64,000 nucleotides of DNA, from NCBI RefSeq assembly GCF_009695935.1, contig NZ_VUMY01000005.1, forward strand, positions 62,001 to 126,000, given 5' to 3'. Of this stretch, positions 55,101-63,089 are shown piece after piece. Both the position numbers and the translations under genes were made by a program. The DNA comes from Mobiluncus porci. GTDB lineage: Bacteria; Actinomycetota; Actinomycetes; Actinomycetales; Actinomycetaceae. The notes below the pieces were generated by a model, which worked only from the letters and a program-made list of their open reading frames with translations, had not been told where the DNA came from and searched no databases. Positions within the stretch are counted from its first letter, which is position 1, and each line of letters begins with the position of its first letter.

Positions 55101-55732
55101 TCCTCCGTTCTCTCCCCCTGAGCCTTCTCAGTCAGAGGCAGCGGATAGGTTTCCACCACGTCCGACATGATTTGGAACCGCGCCGCGTCTGTGATCATCG
55201 CGTACCCGCTCTCTCGGCCGAGCAAAGCCCCAAATTCACCGAGGAGGGCTGAAGCATAGGAATCATAGGTGGAAGACGTTACCGGATGACGCAGCACTTC
55301 CGGAGTGATGCCACGCTCTTGGAGGGTGATAAATTTGGGTTGATATTTCTTTAGATTCGACTCTCCTTTCAAGGAGTTTTCCATCGTTTCAGCCAGAGCG
55401 TCCAAACGTTTCATAAAACGAGCCGACATCTCTCCCGCAGCTTTCCTGGTGAAAGTGAGGCCCAGGGCGTTCTCGGGAGGAATTCCGGCGTTCACAATCC
55501 AATACACCAGTCGGTTTGCGATGGTTTCCGTTTTCCCGCTTCCAGCCCCCGCGATAACGAGAACCTGTCCCAAGGGAGCCGCAATCACCGCTTCTTGTTC
55601 CTCCGTAGGTGGCATAGCGCCGGAAAGCTCAGCGACTTCTGCCGGGGTAAACAACTCTTCCATTTCTTCTTCCTTCTGGGTTGCGCTCTGGTTTTGACCC
55701 AGATCTTTTGGATTCTGCTTCATTCCGTTCAT
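52199..55732 (-). CDS. AdnB-like UvrD helicase-nuclease
   Basis: About 1,177 residues. Superfamily 1 helicase with Walker A AGAGSGKTETIANR (about 61), LTFTRKAAGEMSARF, Walker B VFLDEFQDTS, GDPNQSIYGWRGA, the motif around STSWRNGKKIL, TIHAAKGLEWDYV and VAFTRAKTHL. A C-terminal PD-(D/E)xK nuclease domain has IWIVDWKTGTKPQ. This is the layout of mycobacterial AdnB, the motor-nuclease subunit that resects double-strand breaks. The ATG at 55732 overlaps the stop of the adnA-like gene (ATGA). It ends 77 bases from the convergent trpB stop. Confidence 0.9.
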   Translation of the reverse strand: MNGMKQNPKDLGQNQSATQKEEEMEELFTPAEVAELSGAMPPTEEQEAVIAAPLGQVLVIAGAGSGKTETIANRLVYWIVNAGIPPENALGLTFTRKAAGEMSARFMKRLDALAETMENSLKGESNLKKYQPKFITLQERGITPEVLRHPVTSSTYDSYASALLGEFGALLGRESGYAMITDAARFQIMSDVVETYPLPLTEKAQGERTEDIVKSLLKLSGDANAHLVDLDNMEDFYKNQTARAKAIRANEWDDLSFQAKNELAGILTTMSFGTTAVGALRAFEARKRELLAADFSDQTRQTVKLVETLPKVGETQRDRYRMVFLDEFQDTSVAQMRYLAALFADHAVTAVGDPNQSIYGWRGASAASMEDFASKFASDLKNYEVLSLSTSWRNGKKILEAANRISEEIAKATRPGRRPEGKWEQDPDALLVKPLSPRPDAPDGFVHAARTKTDTDQAKVLVGFFRKWLEERRQIRADFEAQLRRAKARNDDTPKLSLPTAAVLCRGRSAIPAIASAFEDAGIPYQTRGLEGILSDPGVKLVRATMMVCANPDNSGSLLTLLDRYKIGLEDLKAIGRNRQGLSVYQVIMEGGVEVSPEVRWRLGELRSLLLKLRDNLAFATPLALARMIHRLLGLDIEAQLPSSPLNPAAFSEFLGMIRDFQRTPGASLQGFLSWLEAGESEEASFAELEMDVNEACVQILTIHAAKGLEWDYVAIPNLNDNVFPSSKQQMWLTQRDVLPYPLRSDRDYLPDYQLETFQGIGKKGQPLKKTLAGQYKEDKKLYSLKEEARLAYVAFTRAKTHLLLTSCWFERRNKTKRSPSPFFLIEQSVHNHIFEGHCAICEGRSDDSAKTSEGSLLDWVEDDSLPPTRCLEIDKDETNPNLAYFEGAVWPSPAAIEHREDLKRSVEIVEASKPQTKGGSGVLARRLDKLLNVKSSRLEPSELFNRVSATGMAKLGGEGEAYMLQKLRPLPQEPSDWARLGTIFHAWAENQLDADQLDIESAVESRLPDRQKKMLREWKQRFRDLELLRNKRNLAVESEGNLIVGRDNPVVLKLRMDAVFEDLEDGKIWIVDWKTGTKPQPEMYSQWVHQLGIYRLFWCQSHPETKPENVVCAYIFLSQADPPQQVLTLEDICAHLGLEDYTLDFLEKNLAAAEATASEVLAMLGQGAGEGRHIRD

Positions 55733-58700
55733 CTCCCCTGCACCTCCAGGTTCAAAGTGTCGGTGCTCGCCCATTGGTCTGGGAATTGCAGCCTAGCAAG
55801 TTGCGGTCCGCCGAATGCCTTTACCGCAAGGTCCACACGGTCTTGCAGATATGCACCCATCGTCATCCATTCGGGGTCTCCCTCCCCCGCCTTGTCTCCA
55901 GCCAGCCAAGCCTCCGGGTCCTCGAGCAACTGCCGATGTTGAGCGGTGAATGGATCAGGAAGCTCGATTTCGGTTTCCCAATCCCCGGGTTGAAGAAGCA
56001 TTCCATAGGACAACTCCCTCAAGATGGGCTCAGTAAAGGGAGACTTCGGAGGATGTTTCAGGGTCACTATTGCCGCTCCCCTGCAGGGGCGCTTCTTCCC
56101 TTCCTTCGAATCATTAAAGGCCTTTTGATACAGCATAAGCTGGAGGTTAGCCGCCACATTCATCACGGTGAATTGCAGGGGTGTCCCTGTCTTGTAATCA
56201 ACGATCAGGGTTCCTTCCGGGCGAAAAATCACTCGGTCAATCGATGCCGCGTATGTTATAGCCCCGGTGTTCTCCCGATTCGGGATTCTCCCGAAACAGG
56301 AGTATTCAAAAAGCGAAGGATATTGGTTTTCCACCAAGAAATTAGCCAGCGGGGGAAGACACACCATCACTTTTCTTCGGAAGTTATCTCCAGAGGCAGT
56401 ATCCGGCACCGGGAGCATCTTGGCGACTTCCTTCTCCAGCTCATCCAGGATTTCTTCCACAGTGAGGTCATCTCTGATTTCTGAGCCGTCCAACCAGTAC
56501 CGTTCGCCTACTATTCTTGCGGCTTCGTGGACGATAGTTCCCGCATTATTCGCAGCTAGATTATCTTCCTCTTCGTCGGCAAAGCCGCTCCAGCCCAGAA
56601 TGTAGTCAAGTGGATTGCGCAAGGCTCTTTCAAAACTGGAAGCGCGGACTCTCACCTCGCGGGCTTTTGAGCCTAATGGTGAGGAAAGCACGCCCAGCCA
56701 ATTTTTAGGCTGTGCGGGGGCGTATCCTCTCGCTCCCAATGTGGCCAGCAGACTTGCCGCTTCCACGGCATCGTCTCCTATCGGGGTTTCGTTGCCCTCT
56801 ACTCCAGCCTTTACTTCCTGGTGGGGTGTGTGGGGCATTTCTCCTTTCATGGTCAAGGCGCGAAGATGCGCGGTGAAATCCCTAAGATTGGAGGGAAGCC
56901 GAGAGATTTTCTCTCCCGATGCTTTGAGGTGAAGCGCCCTCACTAGGGGCAAGAGAAAAGGTGAGGGGCTCACACCGTTTCCCTCAGATGTCGCCAAGAT
57001 GAGGGTTCCGCTGGTTCGGGTGATGGCGGCAAAGAAATTTTTGAACTCGTTTTGCCATCCCCATTGGAAACCGATTTGTCCCGATTTCCCGTTTTCCCTC
57101 TCGGTTTCCTCGGAGGATTCCAGTTCAAACATGGTTGTTCCGAGAAGAGAACCGGGCCAGCGCAACGAGGGCCAGTTGCCTTCAGTTAGGCCCGCGACCG
57201 CCACGATGTCCCAATGCTTCGAGACCGCAGAGCTAGACGTTGTCACCGTCACCGCTCCGGGAGAAAGATGATGGGGAGCTACAGTTCCGGTCGGCAAGTC
57301 GCGCTCTAGCATACTGCGCGCAAAGTCCCCCGCGTTTCGTCCCGGATTTCTCGCTTCGAACCAATCAGCGGCTTTCACCAGATCCATTACGAGGTCAAGG
57401 TCGAGCTGGATAAGCTTACGGACCTGCCAATCCAGAGTGGAAGAGAGCGCCAGATCGCGTAAATCTTCGCCACGCCCAATCCCGTTCCAGATTTTCCACA
57501 AAATAACCTGAACCGATTCCGGCTCTCGCTTCCATTCCTCGCGGGCATTTCTCAGGGCTCCAGCGATTCTTACCACTATTTCGGCATCGGGGAAAAGCCC
57601 CACGATTTCCTCGGGAGTTCTCCCAAAAAATTGACTTCCGCTCAGGGTGACACGCCAAAAAGCTCGCGTAAACCCAAGCATTTCCGAGGCGGAGAATTCT
57701 TCCTCCGCCGAGTCTTTTTCCAGATTCGTGGTGGAGTTTCCCTTGGCTTCTTCCGTTTTTCCACCTGTGACCCCCTCCGAAATCGAGAGCAAAGCAAAAT
57801 CCCCAAGTTTCGATTCAAGATTCCGAATTTTCCATGTGTCGAAACCGATAAGAGCGGAGCGCAACAGGTCGAGTAAATCAAGTTTCCCCGCGGATTGCGC
57901 CAGGGGTAAATCAGAACAAACTGCTTGCATCATTGTGAGGAGCCAGTAAGTCATGCGCCCCTCGTTGAGCTGCTCAGTAGAACCGGGAATTGAGGCCGGG
58001 ATTCCCATCATTCCGAGGACTTCCACAATCGTCTTGGCATCGCTCATTGTCCTAGTGAGGACGGCCATGTTCTCGTATGGCACCTCCGTCTCGGAGAAGA
58101 TGTGTTTTTCTTGAAGAATTCGGGCGATTTCGCGGAACTGGTCACTATCGCTAGTTTCTTGTACGAGGATAACTTCCGAACCGATGTCAAGCTCTTCACC
58201 AGGTGGCACTTCCAGTTCTTTATCTTCCTCAACCGGCGCCCAGAGCCTAGTCCCGATTCCATGGACTCCCATCCTCGAAATCACCGTTTTCCACAGGCGT
58301 CTTAAACCTTTGGGCGCGAACATCTGGGTCAAAAGGATTTCCGTGACCTCGCGTCCAGGAATGGTCTCGAGTCCCCGTTTCAGTTCTTCCCACGCTTTTT
58401 CGGTTCCACCTCGATACGTGTTCACTGAGGTCTGTGGAGAGGTCATCGCCACTACCTGAGTTCCCAGCCTCGCCCACGCCAACACAATCTCAGTCATTAA
58501 ACCGTTGGCGTTTTGCCAATCATCAAGCCCCACAAAAACCGGAACCGGGGCGCCATCTTCTAAGGCTCGCAGATATTCTTCAAATAGGGATGCCGTATCA
58601 AGCGGCCAGGCTTCTTCCCGAGCCTGACGGCGTTTTTCAAGGCGGTCTTTTCTCATCATTTCGATAAGTTGTCTCACCAAAGGATGAACCTTCTTCAGCC

Positions 58701-59226
58701 CCGCATTTGTCCCCAGAGATCGCACTCGGAACAGGCCGTCAAGGAGATCCTTCAAGAACCCTTGCGTCTCCAAAGCCGGTCTCAAGTCCTCACCGACTTC
58801 TAGGTGGGAAAGAAACTCTTTGACTTCCGCAAAGAGCTCCGCATCAGTGGCTAGGCGCGCGGGAGGGAGTTTCTGGCTTTCCCGCCACGCGTTGAGCCGC
58901 GCAAAGATCTCGGAGGAAAATGATTTACAAATTCCCAACGAGCCTCCCTCACCGTCTCCCCAGGAGCGCATTTTCAGTGCCTGGTTGTTGAGAGCCTGGG
59001 CCGCCTTCCCATTTCCGCAAAGGACCAATGTTTCCGGGTTATTGACAAGCAACGCTGCCAAAAGAGTCGTTTTTCCGCTCGCCGGACGTCCAGCCACAAG
59101 AACCGAGGCCCCACTTTCCAAGGCCGCCAGTAGGGGAGCGAATCCTCCCAGCTCGGGTTTCTCCCGGTTGAGGGTTCGTTCCAGGAGTCCCCAAACTGAC
59201 TCAAAGTTCATAGTTTCACCGTTCAT
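55729..59226 (-). CDS. AdnA-like helicase-nuclease
   Basis: 1,165 residues. Walker A at about 40-50 (VAGRPASGKTTLLAALL). The helicase region is more divergent than in AdnB; the C-terminal RecB-like nuclease motif is GTLIVDYKTGTPLQ (about 1085). Order and spacing (this gene first, AdnB-like second, overlapping by 4 bases) match mycobacterial adnAB, a heterodimer with two motors and two nucleases that starts double-strand-break repair in actinobacteria. GGAGG lies only 2 bases before the ATG at 59226, so a slightly later start (the ATG five codons on) is possible. Confidence 0.88.
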   Translation of the reverse strand: MNGETMNFESVWGLLERTLNREKPELGGFAPLLAALESGASVLVAGRPASGKTTLLAALLVNNPETLVLCGNGKAAQALNNQALKMRSWGDGEGGSLGICKSFSSEIFARLNAWRESQKLPPARLATDAELFAEVKEFLSHLEVGEDLRPALETQGFLKDLLDGLFRVRSLGTNAGLKKVHPLVRQLIEMMRKDRLEKRRQAREEAWPLDTASLFEEYLRALEDGAPVPVFVGLDDWQNANGLMTEIVLAWARLGTQVVAMTSPQTSVNTYRGGTEKAWEELKRGLETIPGREVTEILLTQMFAPKGLRRLWKTVISRMGVHGIGTRLWAPVEEDKELEVPPGEELDIGSEVILVQETSDSDQFREIARILQEKHIFSETEVPYENMAVLTRTMSDAKTIVEVLGMMGIPASIPGSTEQLNEGRMTYWLLTMMQAVCSDLPLAQSAGKLDLLDLLRSALIGFDTWKIRNLESKLGDFALLSISEGVTGGKTEEAKGNSTTNLEKDSAEEEFSASEMLGFTRAFWRVTLSGSQFFGRTPEEIVGLFPDAEIVVRIAGALRNAREEWKREPESVQVILWKIWNGIGRGEDLRDLALSSTLDWQVRKLIQLDLDLVMDLVKAADWFEARNPGRNAGDFARSMLERDLPTGTVAPHHLSPGAVTVTTSSSAVSKHWDIVAVAGLTEGNWPSLRWPGSLLGTTMFELESSEETERENGKSGQIGFQWGWQNEFKNFFAAITRTSGTLILATSEGNGVSPSPFLLPLVRALHLKASGEKISRLPSNLRDFTAHLRALTMKGEMPHTPHQEVKAGVEGNETPIGDDAVEAASLLATLGARGYAPAQPKNWLGVLSSPLGSKAREVRVRASSFERALRNPLDYILGWSGFADEEEDNLAANNAGTIVHEAARIVGERYWLDGSEIRDDLTVEEILDELEKEVAKMLPVPDTASGDNFRRKVMVCLPPLANFLVENQYPSLFEYSCFGRIPNRENTGAITYAASIDRVIFRPEGTLIVDYKTGTPLQFTVMNVAANLQLMLYQKAFNDSKEGKKRPCRGAAIVTLKHPPKSPFTEPILRELSYGMLLQPGDWETEIELPDPFTAQHRQLLEDPEAWLAGDKAGEGDPEWMTMGAYLQDRVDLAVKAFGGPQLARLQFPDQWASTDTLNLEVQGR

Positions 59227-59350
59227 GCCTCCACCTTACTAGCCGCCTCAAAACGAAAATTTCGCTTCGGGAAACTTCCCATATTTCGCACTCTGGCAAG
59301 GAAAAACATAGAATGGTTCCCGGCTTTTGATTCAAGAGAAAAGGATGAAG

Positions 59351-59572
59351 ATGGAAATCAAAATCGGCATGAAATCTGTGGCCCGCGAAATCGCCCTCGA
59401 TGTGGATGCTTCTTTCGAGGATCTCAAGAAGAAACTGAAGCAGGCCATTGAGAAAGAGGAGCTTCTCGACCTGGTCGACAAGCGCGATTCCCACACGCTC
59501 CTGAGCGGGCGCGACATCGCCTATGTCGAGTTCTCCCCCGAACAGCAAACCCGCATCGGTTTCGCCATCTGA
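59351..59572 (+). CDS. DUF3107 protein
   Basis: 73 residues. The start MEIKIGMKSVAREIALDVDA, then LLSGRDIAYVEFSPEQQTRI and GFAI at the end, are the DUF3107 pattern found almost only in actinobacteria. Function unknown. AAAGGATGAAG before the ATG at 59351 decides the start over the upstream ATG at 59327. Divergent from the adnA-like gene. Confidence 0.85.
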   Translation: MEIKIGMKSVAREIALDVDASFEDLKKKLKQAIEKEELLDLVDKRDSHTLLSGRDIAYVEFSPEQQTRIGFAI

Positions 59573-59599
59573 AGTTCACGCTTCTAAACCGACTGGTTC

Positions 59600-59983
59600 T
59601 TAGCGAATCTCCCCGTCCAGGTAGACCCAGCGTCCCCCGCGGCGAACGAATCTCGAACGCTCCTGAAGTGTCCGTCTTACCCCGCCGAGCTCGTAGTGAG
59701 CCACGAATTCGACTTCGCCGGTCTCTTCGCCAATCCCACCTCCTCGAACCTCCAAAATCTCCAGTCCCTTCCAGGTCATGCCGGTATCTCCCAAGACCTC
59801 TGCCGGTCTTGTCCGCGGGTGCCAAGAGCGCAGAAGATAGTCTTCGCGGCGCTTGACGAATGCTGAGTACCTGGCCCGCATCACTTCTTCGGCCCGCTCG
59901 GCTTCGCGAGCCCCATCGTGTAGCGGCTCGCAGCAATCCGCATAGTTTCGTCCCGTCCCGCAAGGACATAAGCGCGCTTTCAT
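59600..59983 (-). CDS. YchJ-family protein with SEC-C motif
   Basis: 127 residues. The N-terminal CPCGTGRNYADCC is a SEC-C zinc-binding motif; RARYSAFVKRREDYLLRSWH and the NTF2-like domain (VEFVAHYELGG, then ERSRFVRRGGRWVYLDG) match the YchJ/UPF0225 family, function unknown. Monocistronic; convergent with the DUF3107 gene. Confidence 0.88.
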   Translation of the reverse strand: MKARLCPCGTGRNYADCCEPLHDGAREAERAEEVMRARYSAFVKRREDYLLRSWHPRTRPAEVLGDTGMTWKGLEILEVRGGGIGEETGEVEFVAHYELGGVRRTLQERSRFVRRGGRWVYLDGEIR

Positions 59984-60072
59984 AACCCCAGGTTAGCCTC
60001 CCGACCCGAGGACTTGAAAACTCTCAGCTTCGAAACTCCGGGTTAGCCGGGGGGATTTCAGCATTTTCCGCT

Positions 60073-60156
60073 TTAGAAAAGCCCAATCACGAGCGCAGTA
60101 AGGGCGAAACAGCAAAGGAAGCTAATCCAGAACACGCGCTTGTTTTTCCCGGTCAT
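60073..60156 (-). CDS. 27-residue single-helix membrane microprotein
   Basis: MTGKNKRVFWISFLCCFALT continues to ALVIGLF and TAA. A basic start followed by one hydrophobic helix is the classic form of bacterial membrane microproteins. TTGGAG precedes the ATG. It lies in the 314-base gap between YchJ and the Phd/VapC pair, which otherwise has no gene. Support is the helix, charge pattern and ribosome-binding site only. Confidence 0.45.
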   Translation of the reverse strand: MTGKNKRVFWISFLCCFALTALVIGLF

Positions 60157-60297
60157 GCTCCAACCTTACCAACAGAAAGAAACGGGCTGGCACACGAGCG
60201 TCTAGTCCCTAGTCCCCGTGGCTGCATAGCCTTCGCTTTCAAAGTATGCGAGGCACGACTTCTTCACTTCCGTAGCACGCTGCGCTACAATGGTTAT

Positions 60298-60543
60298 ATG
60301 CAAGCCACTTTGACCCAACGAGAACTGCGCAACGAATCCGGCCGCGTGATGCGCGAGGTCGCGTCCGGCGAGTCTTTTATCGTCACTTCTAACGGCCGTC
60401 CCGTGGCCGAAATCGGTCCGGTTAAAGATGACTGGTTCGCTCCCACAGTTCGGGTCAGGCTCGATTTCGCCGGTGCACCTCGAGTTGATGGCTCGAGTTT
60501 GCGCCGGGATGTAGACGAGCTTATTGATATGGATGTTTTGTAA
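60298..60543 (+). CDS. Phd/YefM-type antitoxin
   Basis: 81 residues. QRELRNESGRVMREVASGES and FIVTSNGRPVAEIGPV are the Phd/YefM fold that binds DNA and neutralises the toxin through a C-terminal tail (SLRRDVDELIDMDVL here). The stop TAA overlaps the ATG of the following PIN gene. GGTTAT lies before the ATG and no strong ribosome-binding site is seen. Confidence 0.85.
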   Translation: MQATLTQRELRNESGRVMREVASGESFIVTSNGRPVAEIGPVKDDWFAPTVRVRLDFAGAPRVDGSSLRRDVDELIDMDVL

Positions 60544-60947
60544 TGGCCATCCAAGACGCGCGCGGATTGCTGGACACCTCGGTTGTAATCGACCTGGAGA
60601 CGTTGGATCCCGCGGTGCTTCCCGAAGCCATCGCCATCAGCTCGGTTACCCTTGCCGAACTCGAGGCGGGTGTGCATGCCGCCAAGGATACTTCCGAGCG
60701 TGCAGTCCGTCTGGACAGATTGCAGCGCACCGAGGCGGCTTTCCGCCCAATTTCTTTCGATGCCGCCGCAGCCCGGGCTTTCGGTCGTGTTGTTGCCGCA
60801 ATCGTGGCCGCCGGTCGCAAGCCGCGCCGCCGCTTTGCCGACCTTGAAATCGCCGCGACGGCTCTTGCCCACAACCTGCCTTTATACACCCGCAATCCCG
60901 TTGACTTTGTTGGCCTTGAAGACCTCATTGCTCTCCGGTCGGTGTAA
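60543..60947 (+). CDS. vapC: VapC-family PIN-domain toxin
   Basis: 134 residues. Acidic residues of the PIN site: Asp in LLDTSVVIDLE (about 10), Glu in LAELEAGVHAAK (about 40), Asp in RRRFADLEIAATALAH (about 102) and the Tyr-Thr-Arg-Asn stretch ending NPVDF. It forms a second VapC-type pair with the Phd-like antitoxin. Full length and intact. Confidence 0.88.
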   Translation: MAIQDARGLLDTSVVIDLETLDPAVLPEAIAISSVTLAELEAGVHAAKDTSERAVRLDRLQRTEAAFRPISFDAAAARAFGRVVAAIVAAGRKPRRRFADLEIAATALAHNLPLYTRNPVDFVGLEDLIALRSV

Positions 60948-60993
60948 GCGTACTCGGCGTCGTCGATTAAACGTTTCTTGCCGTCGGTGGCGG

Positions 60994-61215
60994 TTATTTT
61001 AAACTGTACGTTTTTCTTTCGTACAGTTGGGTCGCACCCTCCGCCTTCAACTTACGTTTGAGGTCGCTCCAATATCGTCGTGGATTGTCCGCCTCGCTCA
61101 GCACCCCGACCACATCAACCACGGAAAACAGCCACTCCTCGCGTGATTCATCCCACGTGGTGCGGATGCGCCGGGGACTGCTGAGGGTTTGGTTGACGTT
61201 TTTCTTGTCATTTCT
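60994..61215 (-). pseudogene. fragment of a Bro-N/antirepressor-like gene
   Basis: The minus strand reads RIRTTWDESREEWLFSVVDV, then LSEADNPRRYWSDLKRKLKA and EGATQLYE before a short odd tail and stop at 60994. This is the start of the BRO-N/phage antirepressor-type domain that normally goes on for another 60-200 residues. There is no good start codon; an in-frame TAG lies just upstream. A 9-bp inverted repeat AACTGTACG / CGTACAGTT (61003-61028) sits at the broken end. It is a mobile-element relic in the defence-rich right end of the window. Confidence 0.65.
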
Positions 61216-61256
61216 GCACTTCTAGCCCACTTTAACAAGTTTGCGGATATCTGCTC

Positions 61257-62300
61257 TCACACCAAACTAAGAACGCGTTTCTCCTTCAAAAAGGGTGAAT
61301 GTTCGCCGGGTTTAACACCCAACATTGCTTCTATATCACCTGCGCTCAATCCAGTAGATTGGAGAGTTTCACCAATGGAAAATGCAAATTCAGGAATTTC
61401 GTCAGGAACGGCATCCCCGCCTGGTTCATGTTTCTTCCATCCCCGGCTGTTGAGATGCTTGTAAAATTTCGTTCGTTCGGCACTGCTTACCTTTCCGAGT
61501 TGGTAAGCACGCTCAAAAATTGCCTGAATCGAAACTCCCCAAAGGGCCTTTAAGGCTAGCAATTTGGCAATGTTCAGATTGTCAAGTTGTGAACTAATAA
61601 CCGTCTCAGGCATAAGAAATTCAGCAGCAAATTTATTTGCCTGAGTTTCAATTCCAGGATCAACGTAATCATTGTGAAGAACCAGGTGACCAAGCTCATG
61701 TGCGAGGGTCAACCTTTTCCGATCCGTGGAAAAAGATTTATTCAACAGAATAACTGCGTGACTCCCAGCCCACTGTGAGCAGCCGTCAATCCTTTGTGTA
61801 CCAAAATCCTGCTCGAAGATAAGAGAGCCCGCCGACTCAACCCAACGATACAGATTGCGCACAGGGCCAATTGGCATTCGCCATGCGGTTCGCAGAAGAA
61901 TTGCCGCATCTGCGGGAGAGACCTCGTCGGGATCAAAGTGCGGAATTTCGTTCTCAACACGCAATGGCAGTCGTTCCAGCACAAAGGAAGCTTGCATGCG
62001 AAGCATATTCAACTCCGCTTCAATGCGTTTCCAGTCCGTGGCTTTTGTGGTCTTGTTGCGTCTCATATGAGCCTCCACAGCTATAGCTCCATACATACGG
62101 AAATCATGCATCAAGAAGTCTCGCGTAACCCCGAAGATATCTGTAAACCGTGTAATCACATCGGGTTCTGGCTCGCGCAACCCATTTTCGTAGCGAGATA
62201 AGGCAACCTGAGATATGCCAGCTTTCTCTGCCAATTCTTCTTGTGTCCAACCATTCTTCGTGCGCAAGGTGAGCAAAACATCTGCTATAGAGCTTCTCAT
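61257..62300 (-). CDS. HTH-ImmA/IrrE metallopeptidase regulator
   Basis: 347 residues. N-terminal XRE helix-turn-helix (WTQEELAEKAGISQVALSRY), then a COG2856/ImmA-IrrE domain with the zinc-protease motif LAHELGHLVLHN (HExxH) and the EFLMPE segment further on. Members of this family cleave repressors or antitoxins, or act themselves as regulators; HTH-COG2856 fusions have been proposed as parts of toxin-antitoxin-like pairs. The start overlaps the stop of the unknown gene upstream (ATGA), so the two work together. Confidence 0.88.
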   Translation of the reverse strand: MRSSIADVLLTLRTKNGWTQEELAEKAGISQVALSRYENGLREPEPDVITRFTDIFGVTRDFLMHDFRMYGAIAVEAHMRRNKTTKATDWKRIEAELNMLRMQASFVLERLPLRVENEIPHFDPDEVSPADAAILLRTAWRMPIGPVRNLYRWVESAGSLIFEQDFGTQRIDGCSQWAGSHAVILLNKSFSTDRKRLTLAHELGHLVLHNDYVDPGIETQANKFAAEFLMPETVISSQLDNLNIAKLLALKALWGVSIQAIFERAYQLGKVSSAERTKFYKHLNSRGWKKHEPGGDAVPDEIPEFAFSIGETLQSTGLSAGDIEAMLGVKPGEHSPFLKEKRVLSLV

Positions 62301-62911
62301 GATGCTACATCCCTATAATCCTCAGCCAAAGCCTCTGCGAGGTCAATCTCCGGAAGGCTCGGATTTGTAATGGGCTCCCAAGTGATTGTCTCAATGTTGG
62401 CAGAATCTCGTGAAAGCTTAACCGACCAAATCGGTTCATTAAGTTTTCTATATAGAGTCAACAAGGCATCTTGAGGCTCCCTCAAGTCTTTATCCCAGTG
62501 GTATCCCAATGCGAGGCTAAACGATTCAAGTCCTGGGATAGTGAAAAAATCGATATTCCAAAACTCCTGAGCACCCCTCGTCGGATAGCTTGAGATTCTG
62601 TCATTGGAATCGTGTCGCTTAATCCGCATGATAAGTTCCGTTCCGAGATGCACCTCACGGATGGGTTCTTTATCGACGAATTCGAAGGAATCAAGATTCG
62701 AGGCGTTCTCCTTGAGTCGAGCCCAGATGCGTTCGTGCAGGAAATTTGCGATAAAACGACTCGAGAAACTGACTGCCCAATCGGGATGCCACTTTTTAAA
62801 AGCTTTGAAGTCTGCAGTTGCACCTTCAACAGATTCGACAAATCTCGAGATAAACTCTTCACCGAGCTTCTCCCGAACTTCTTCTTGTGTGGGGATTTTC
62901 TTCGTTTTCAT
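62297..62911 (-). CDS. unknown protein paired with the HTH-ImmA/IrrE gene
   Basis: 204 residues from the ATG at 62911 (MKTKKIPTQEEVREKLGEEF). The protein is charged and soluble-looking, with HPDWAVSFSSRFIANFLHER, a VHLGTELIMRIKRHDSNDRI segment and an acidic end (LAEALAEDYRDV). No family is recognised. The 4-base overlap with the HTH-metallopeptidase gene and its place next to a type I restriction gene and a phage relic suggest a defence or toxin-antitoxin unit, in which this would be the effector or sensor. This is inference from context. Confidence 0.6.
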   Translation of the reverse strand: MKTKKIPTQEEVREKLGEEFISRFVESVEGATADFKAFKKWHPDWAVSFSSRFIANFLHERIWARLKENASNLDSFEFVDKEPIREVHLGTELIMRIKRHDSNDRISSYPTRGAQEFWNIDFFTIPGLESFSLALGYHWDKDLREPQDALLTLYRKLNEPIWSVKLSRDSANIETITWEPITNPSLPEIDLAEALAEDYRDVAS

Positions 62912-63089
62912 ACCAGAAAATATACCACTTTTTCTTTGACCTGGTAGTTTATGTTCGCGCGTCTCCGAAAAATAATTGCCTGAGTGCCAATAAAATCCGG
63001 GCGCAACCTCTCCTCGCCTCTGAATTCGAAGCAAGAATAGGAGACTCGTCCTTTACAATGGGTTGAAAGGATAGAAGCGAGGTGACCCA

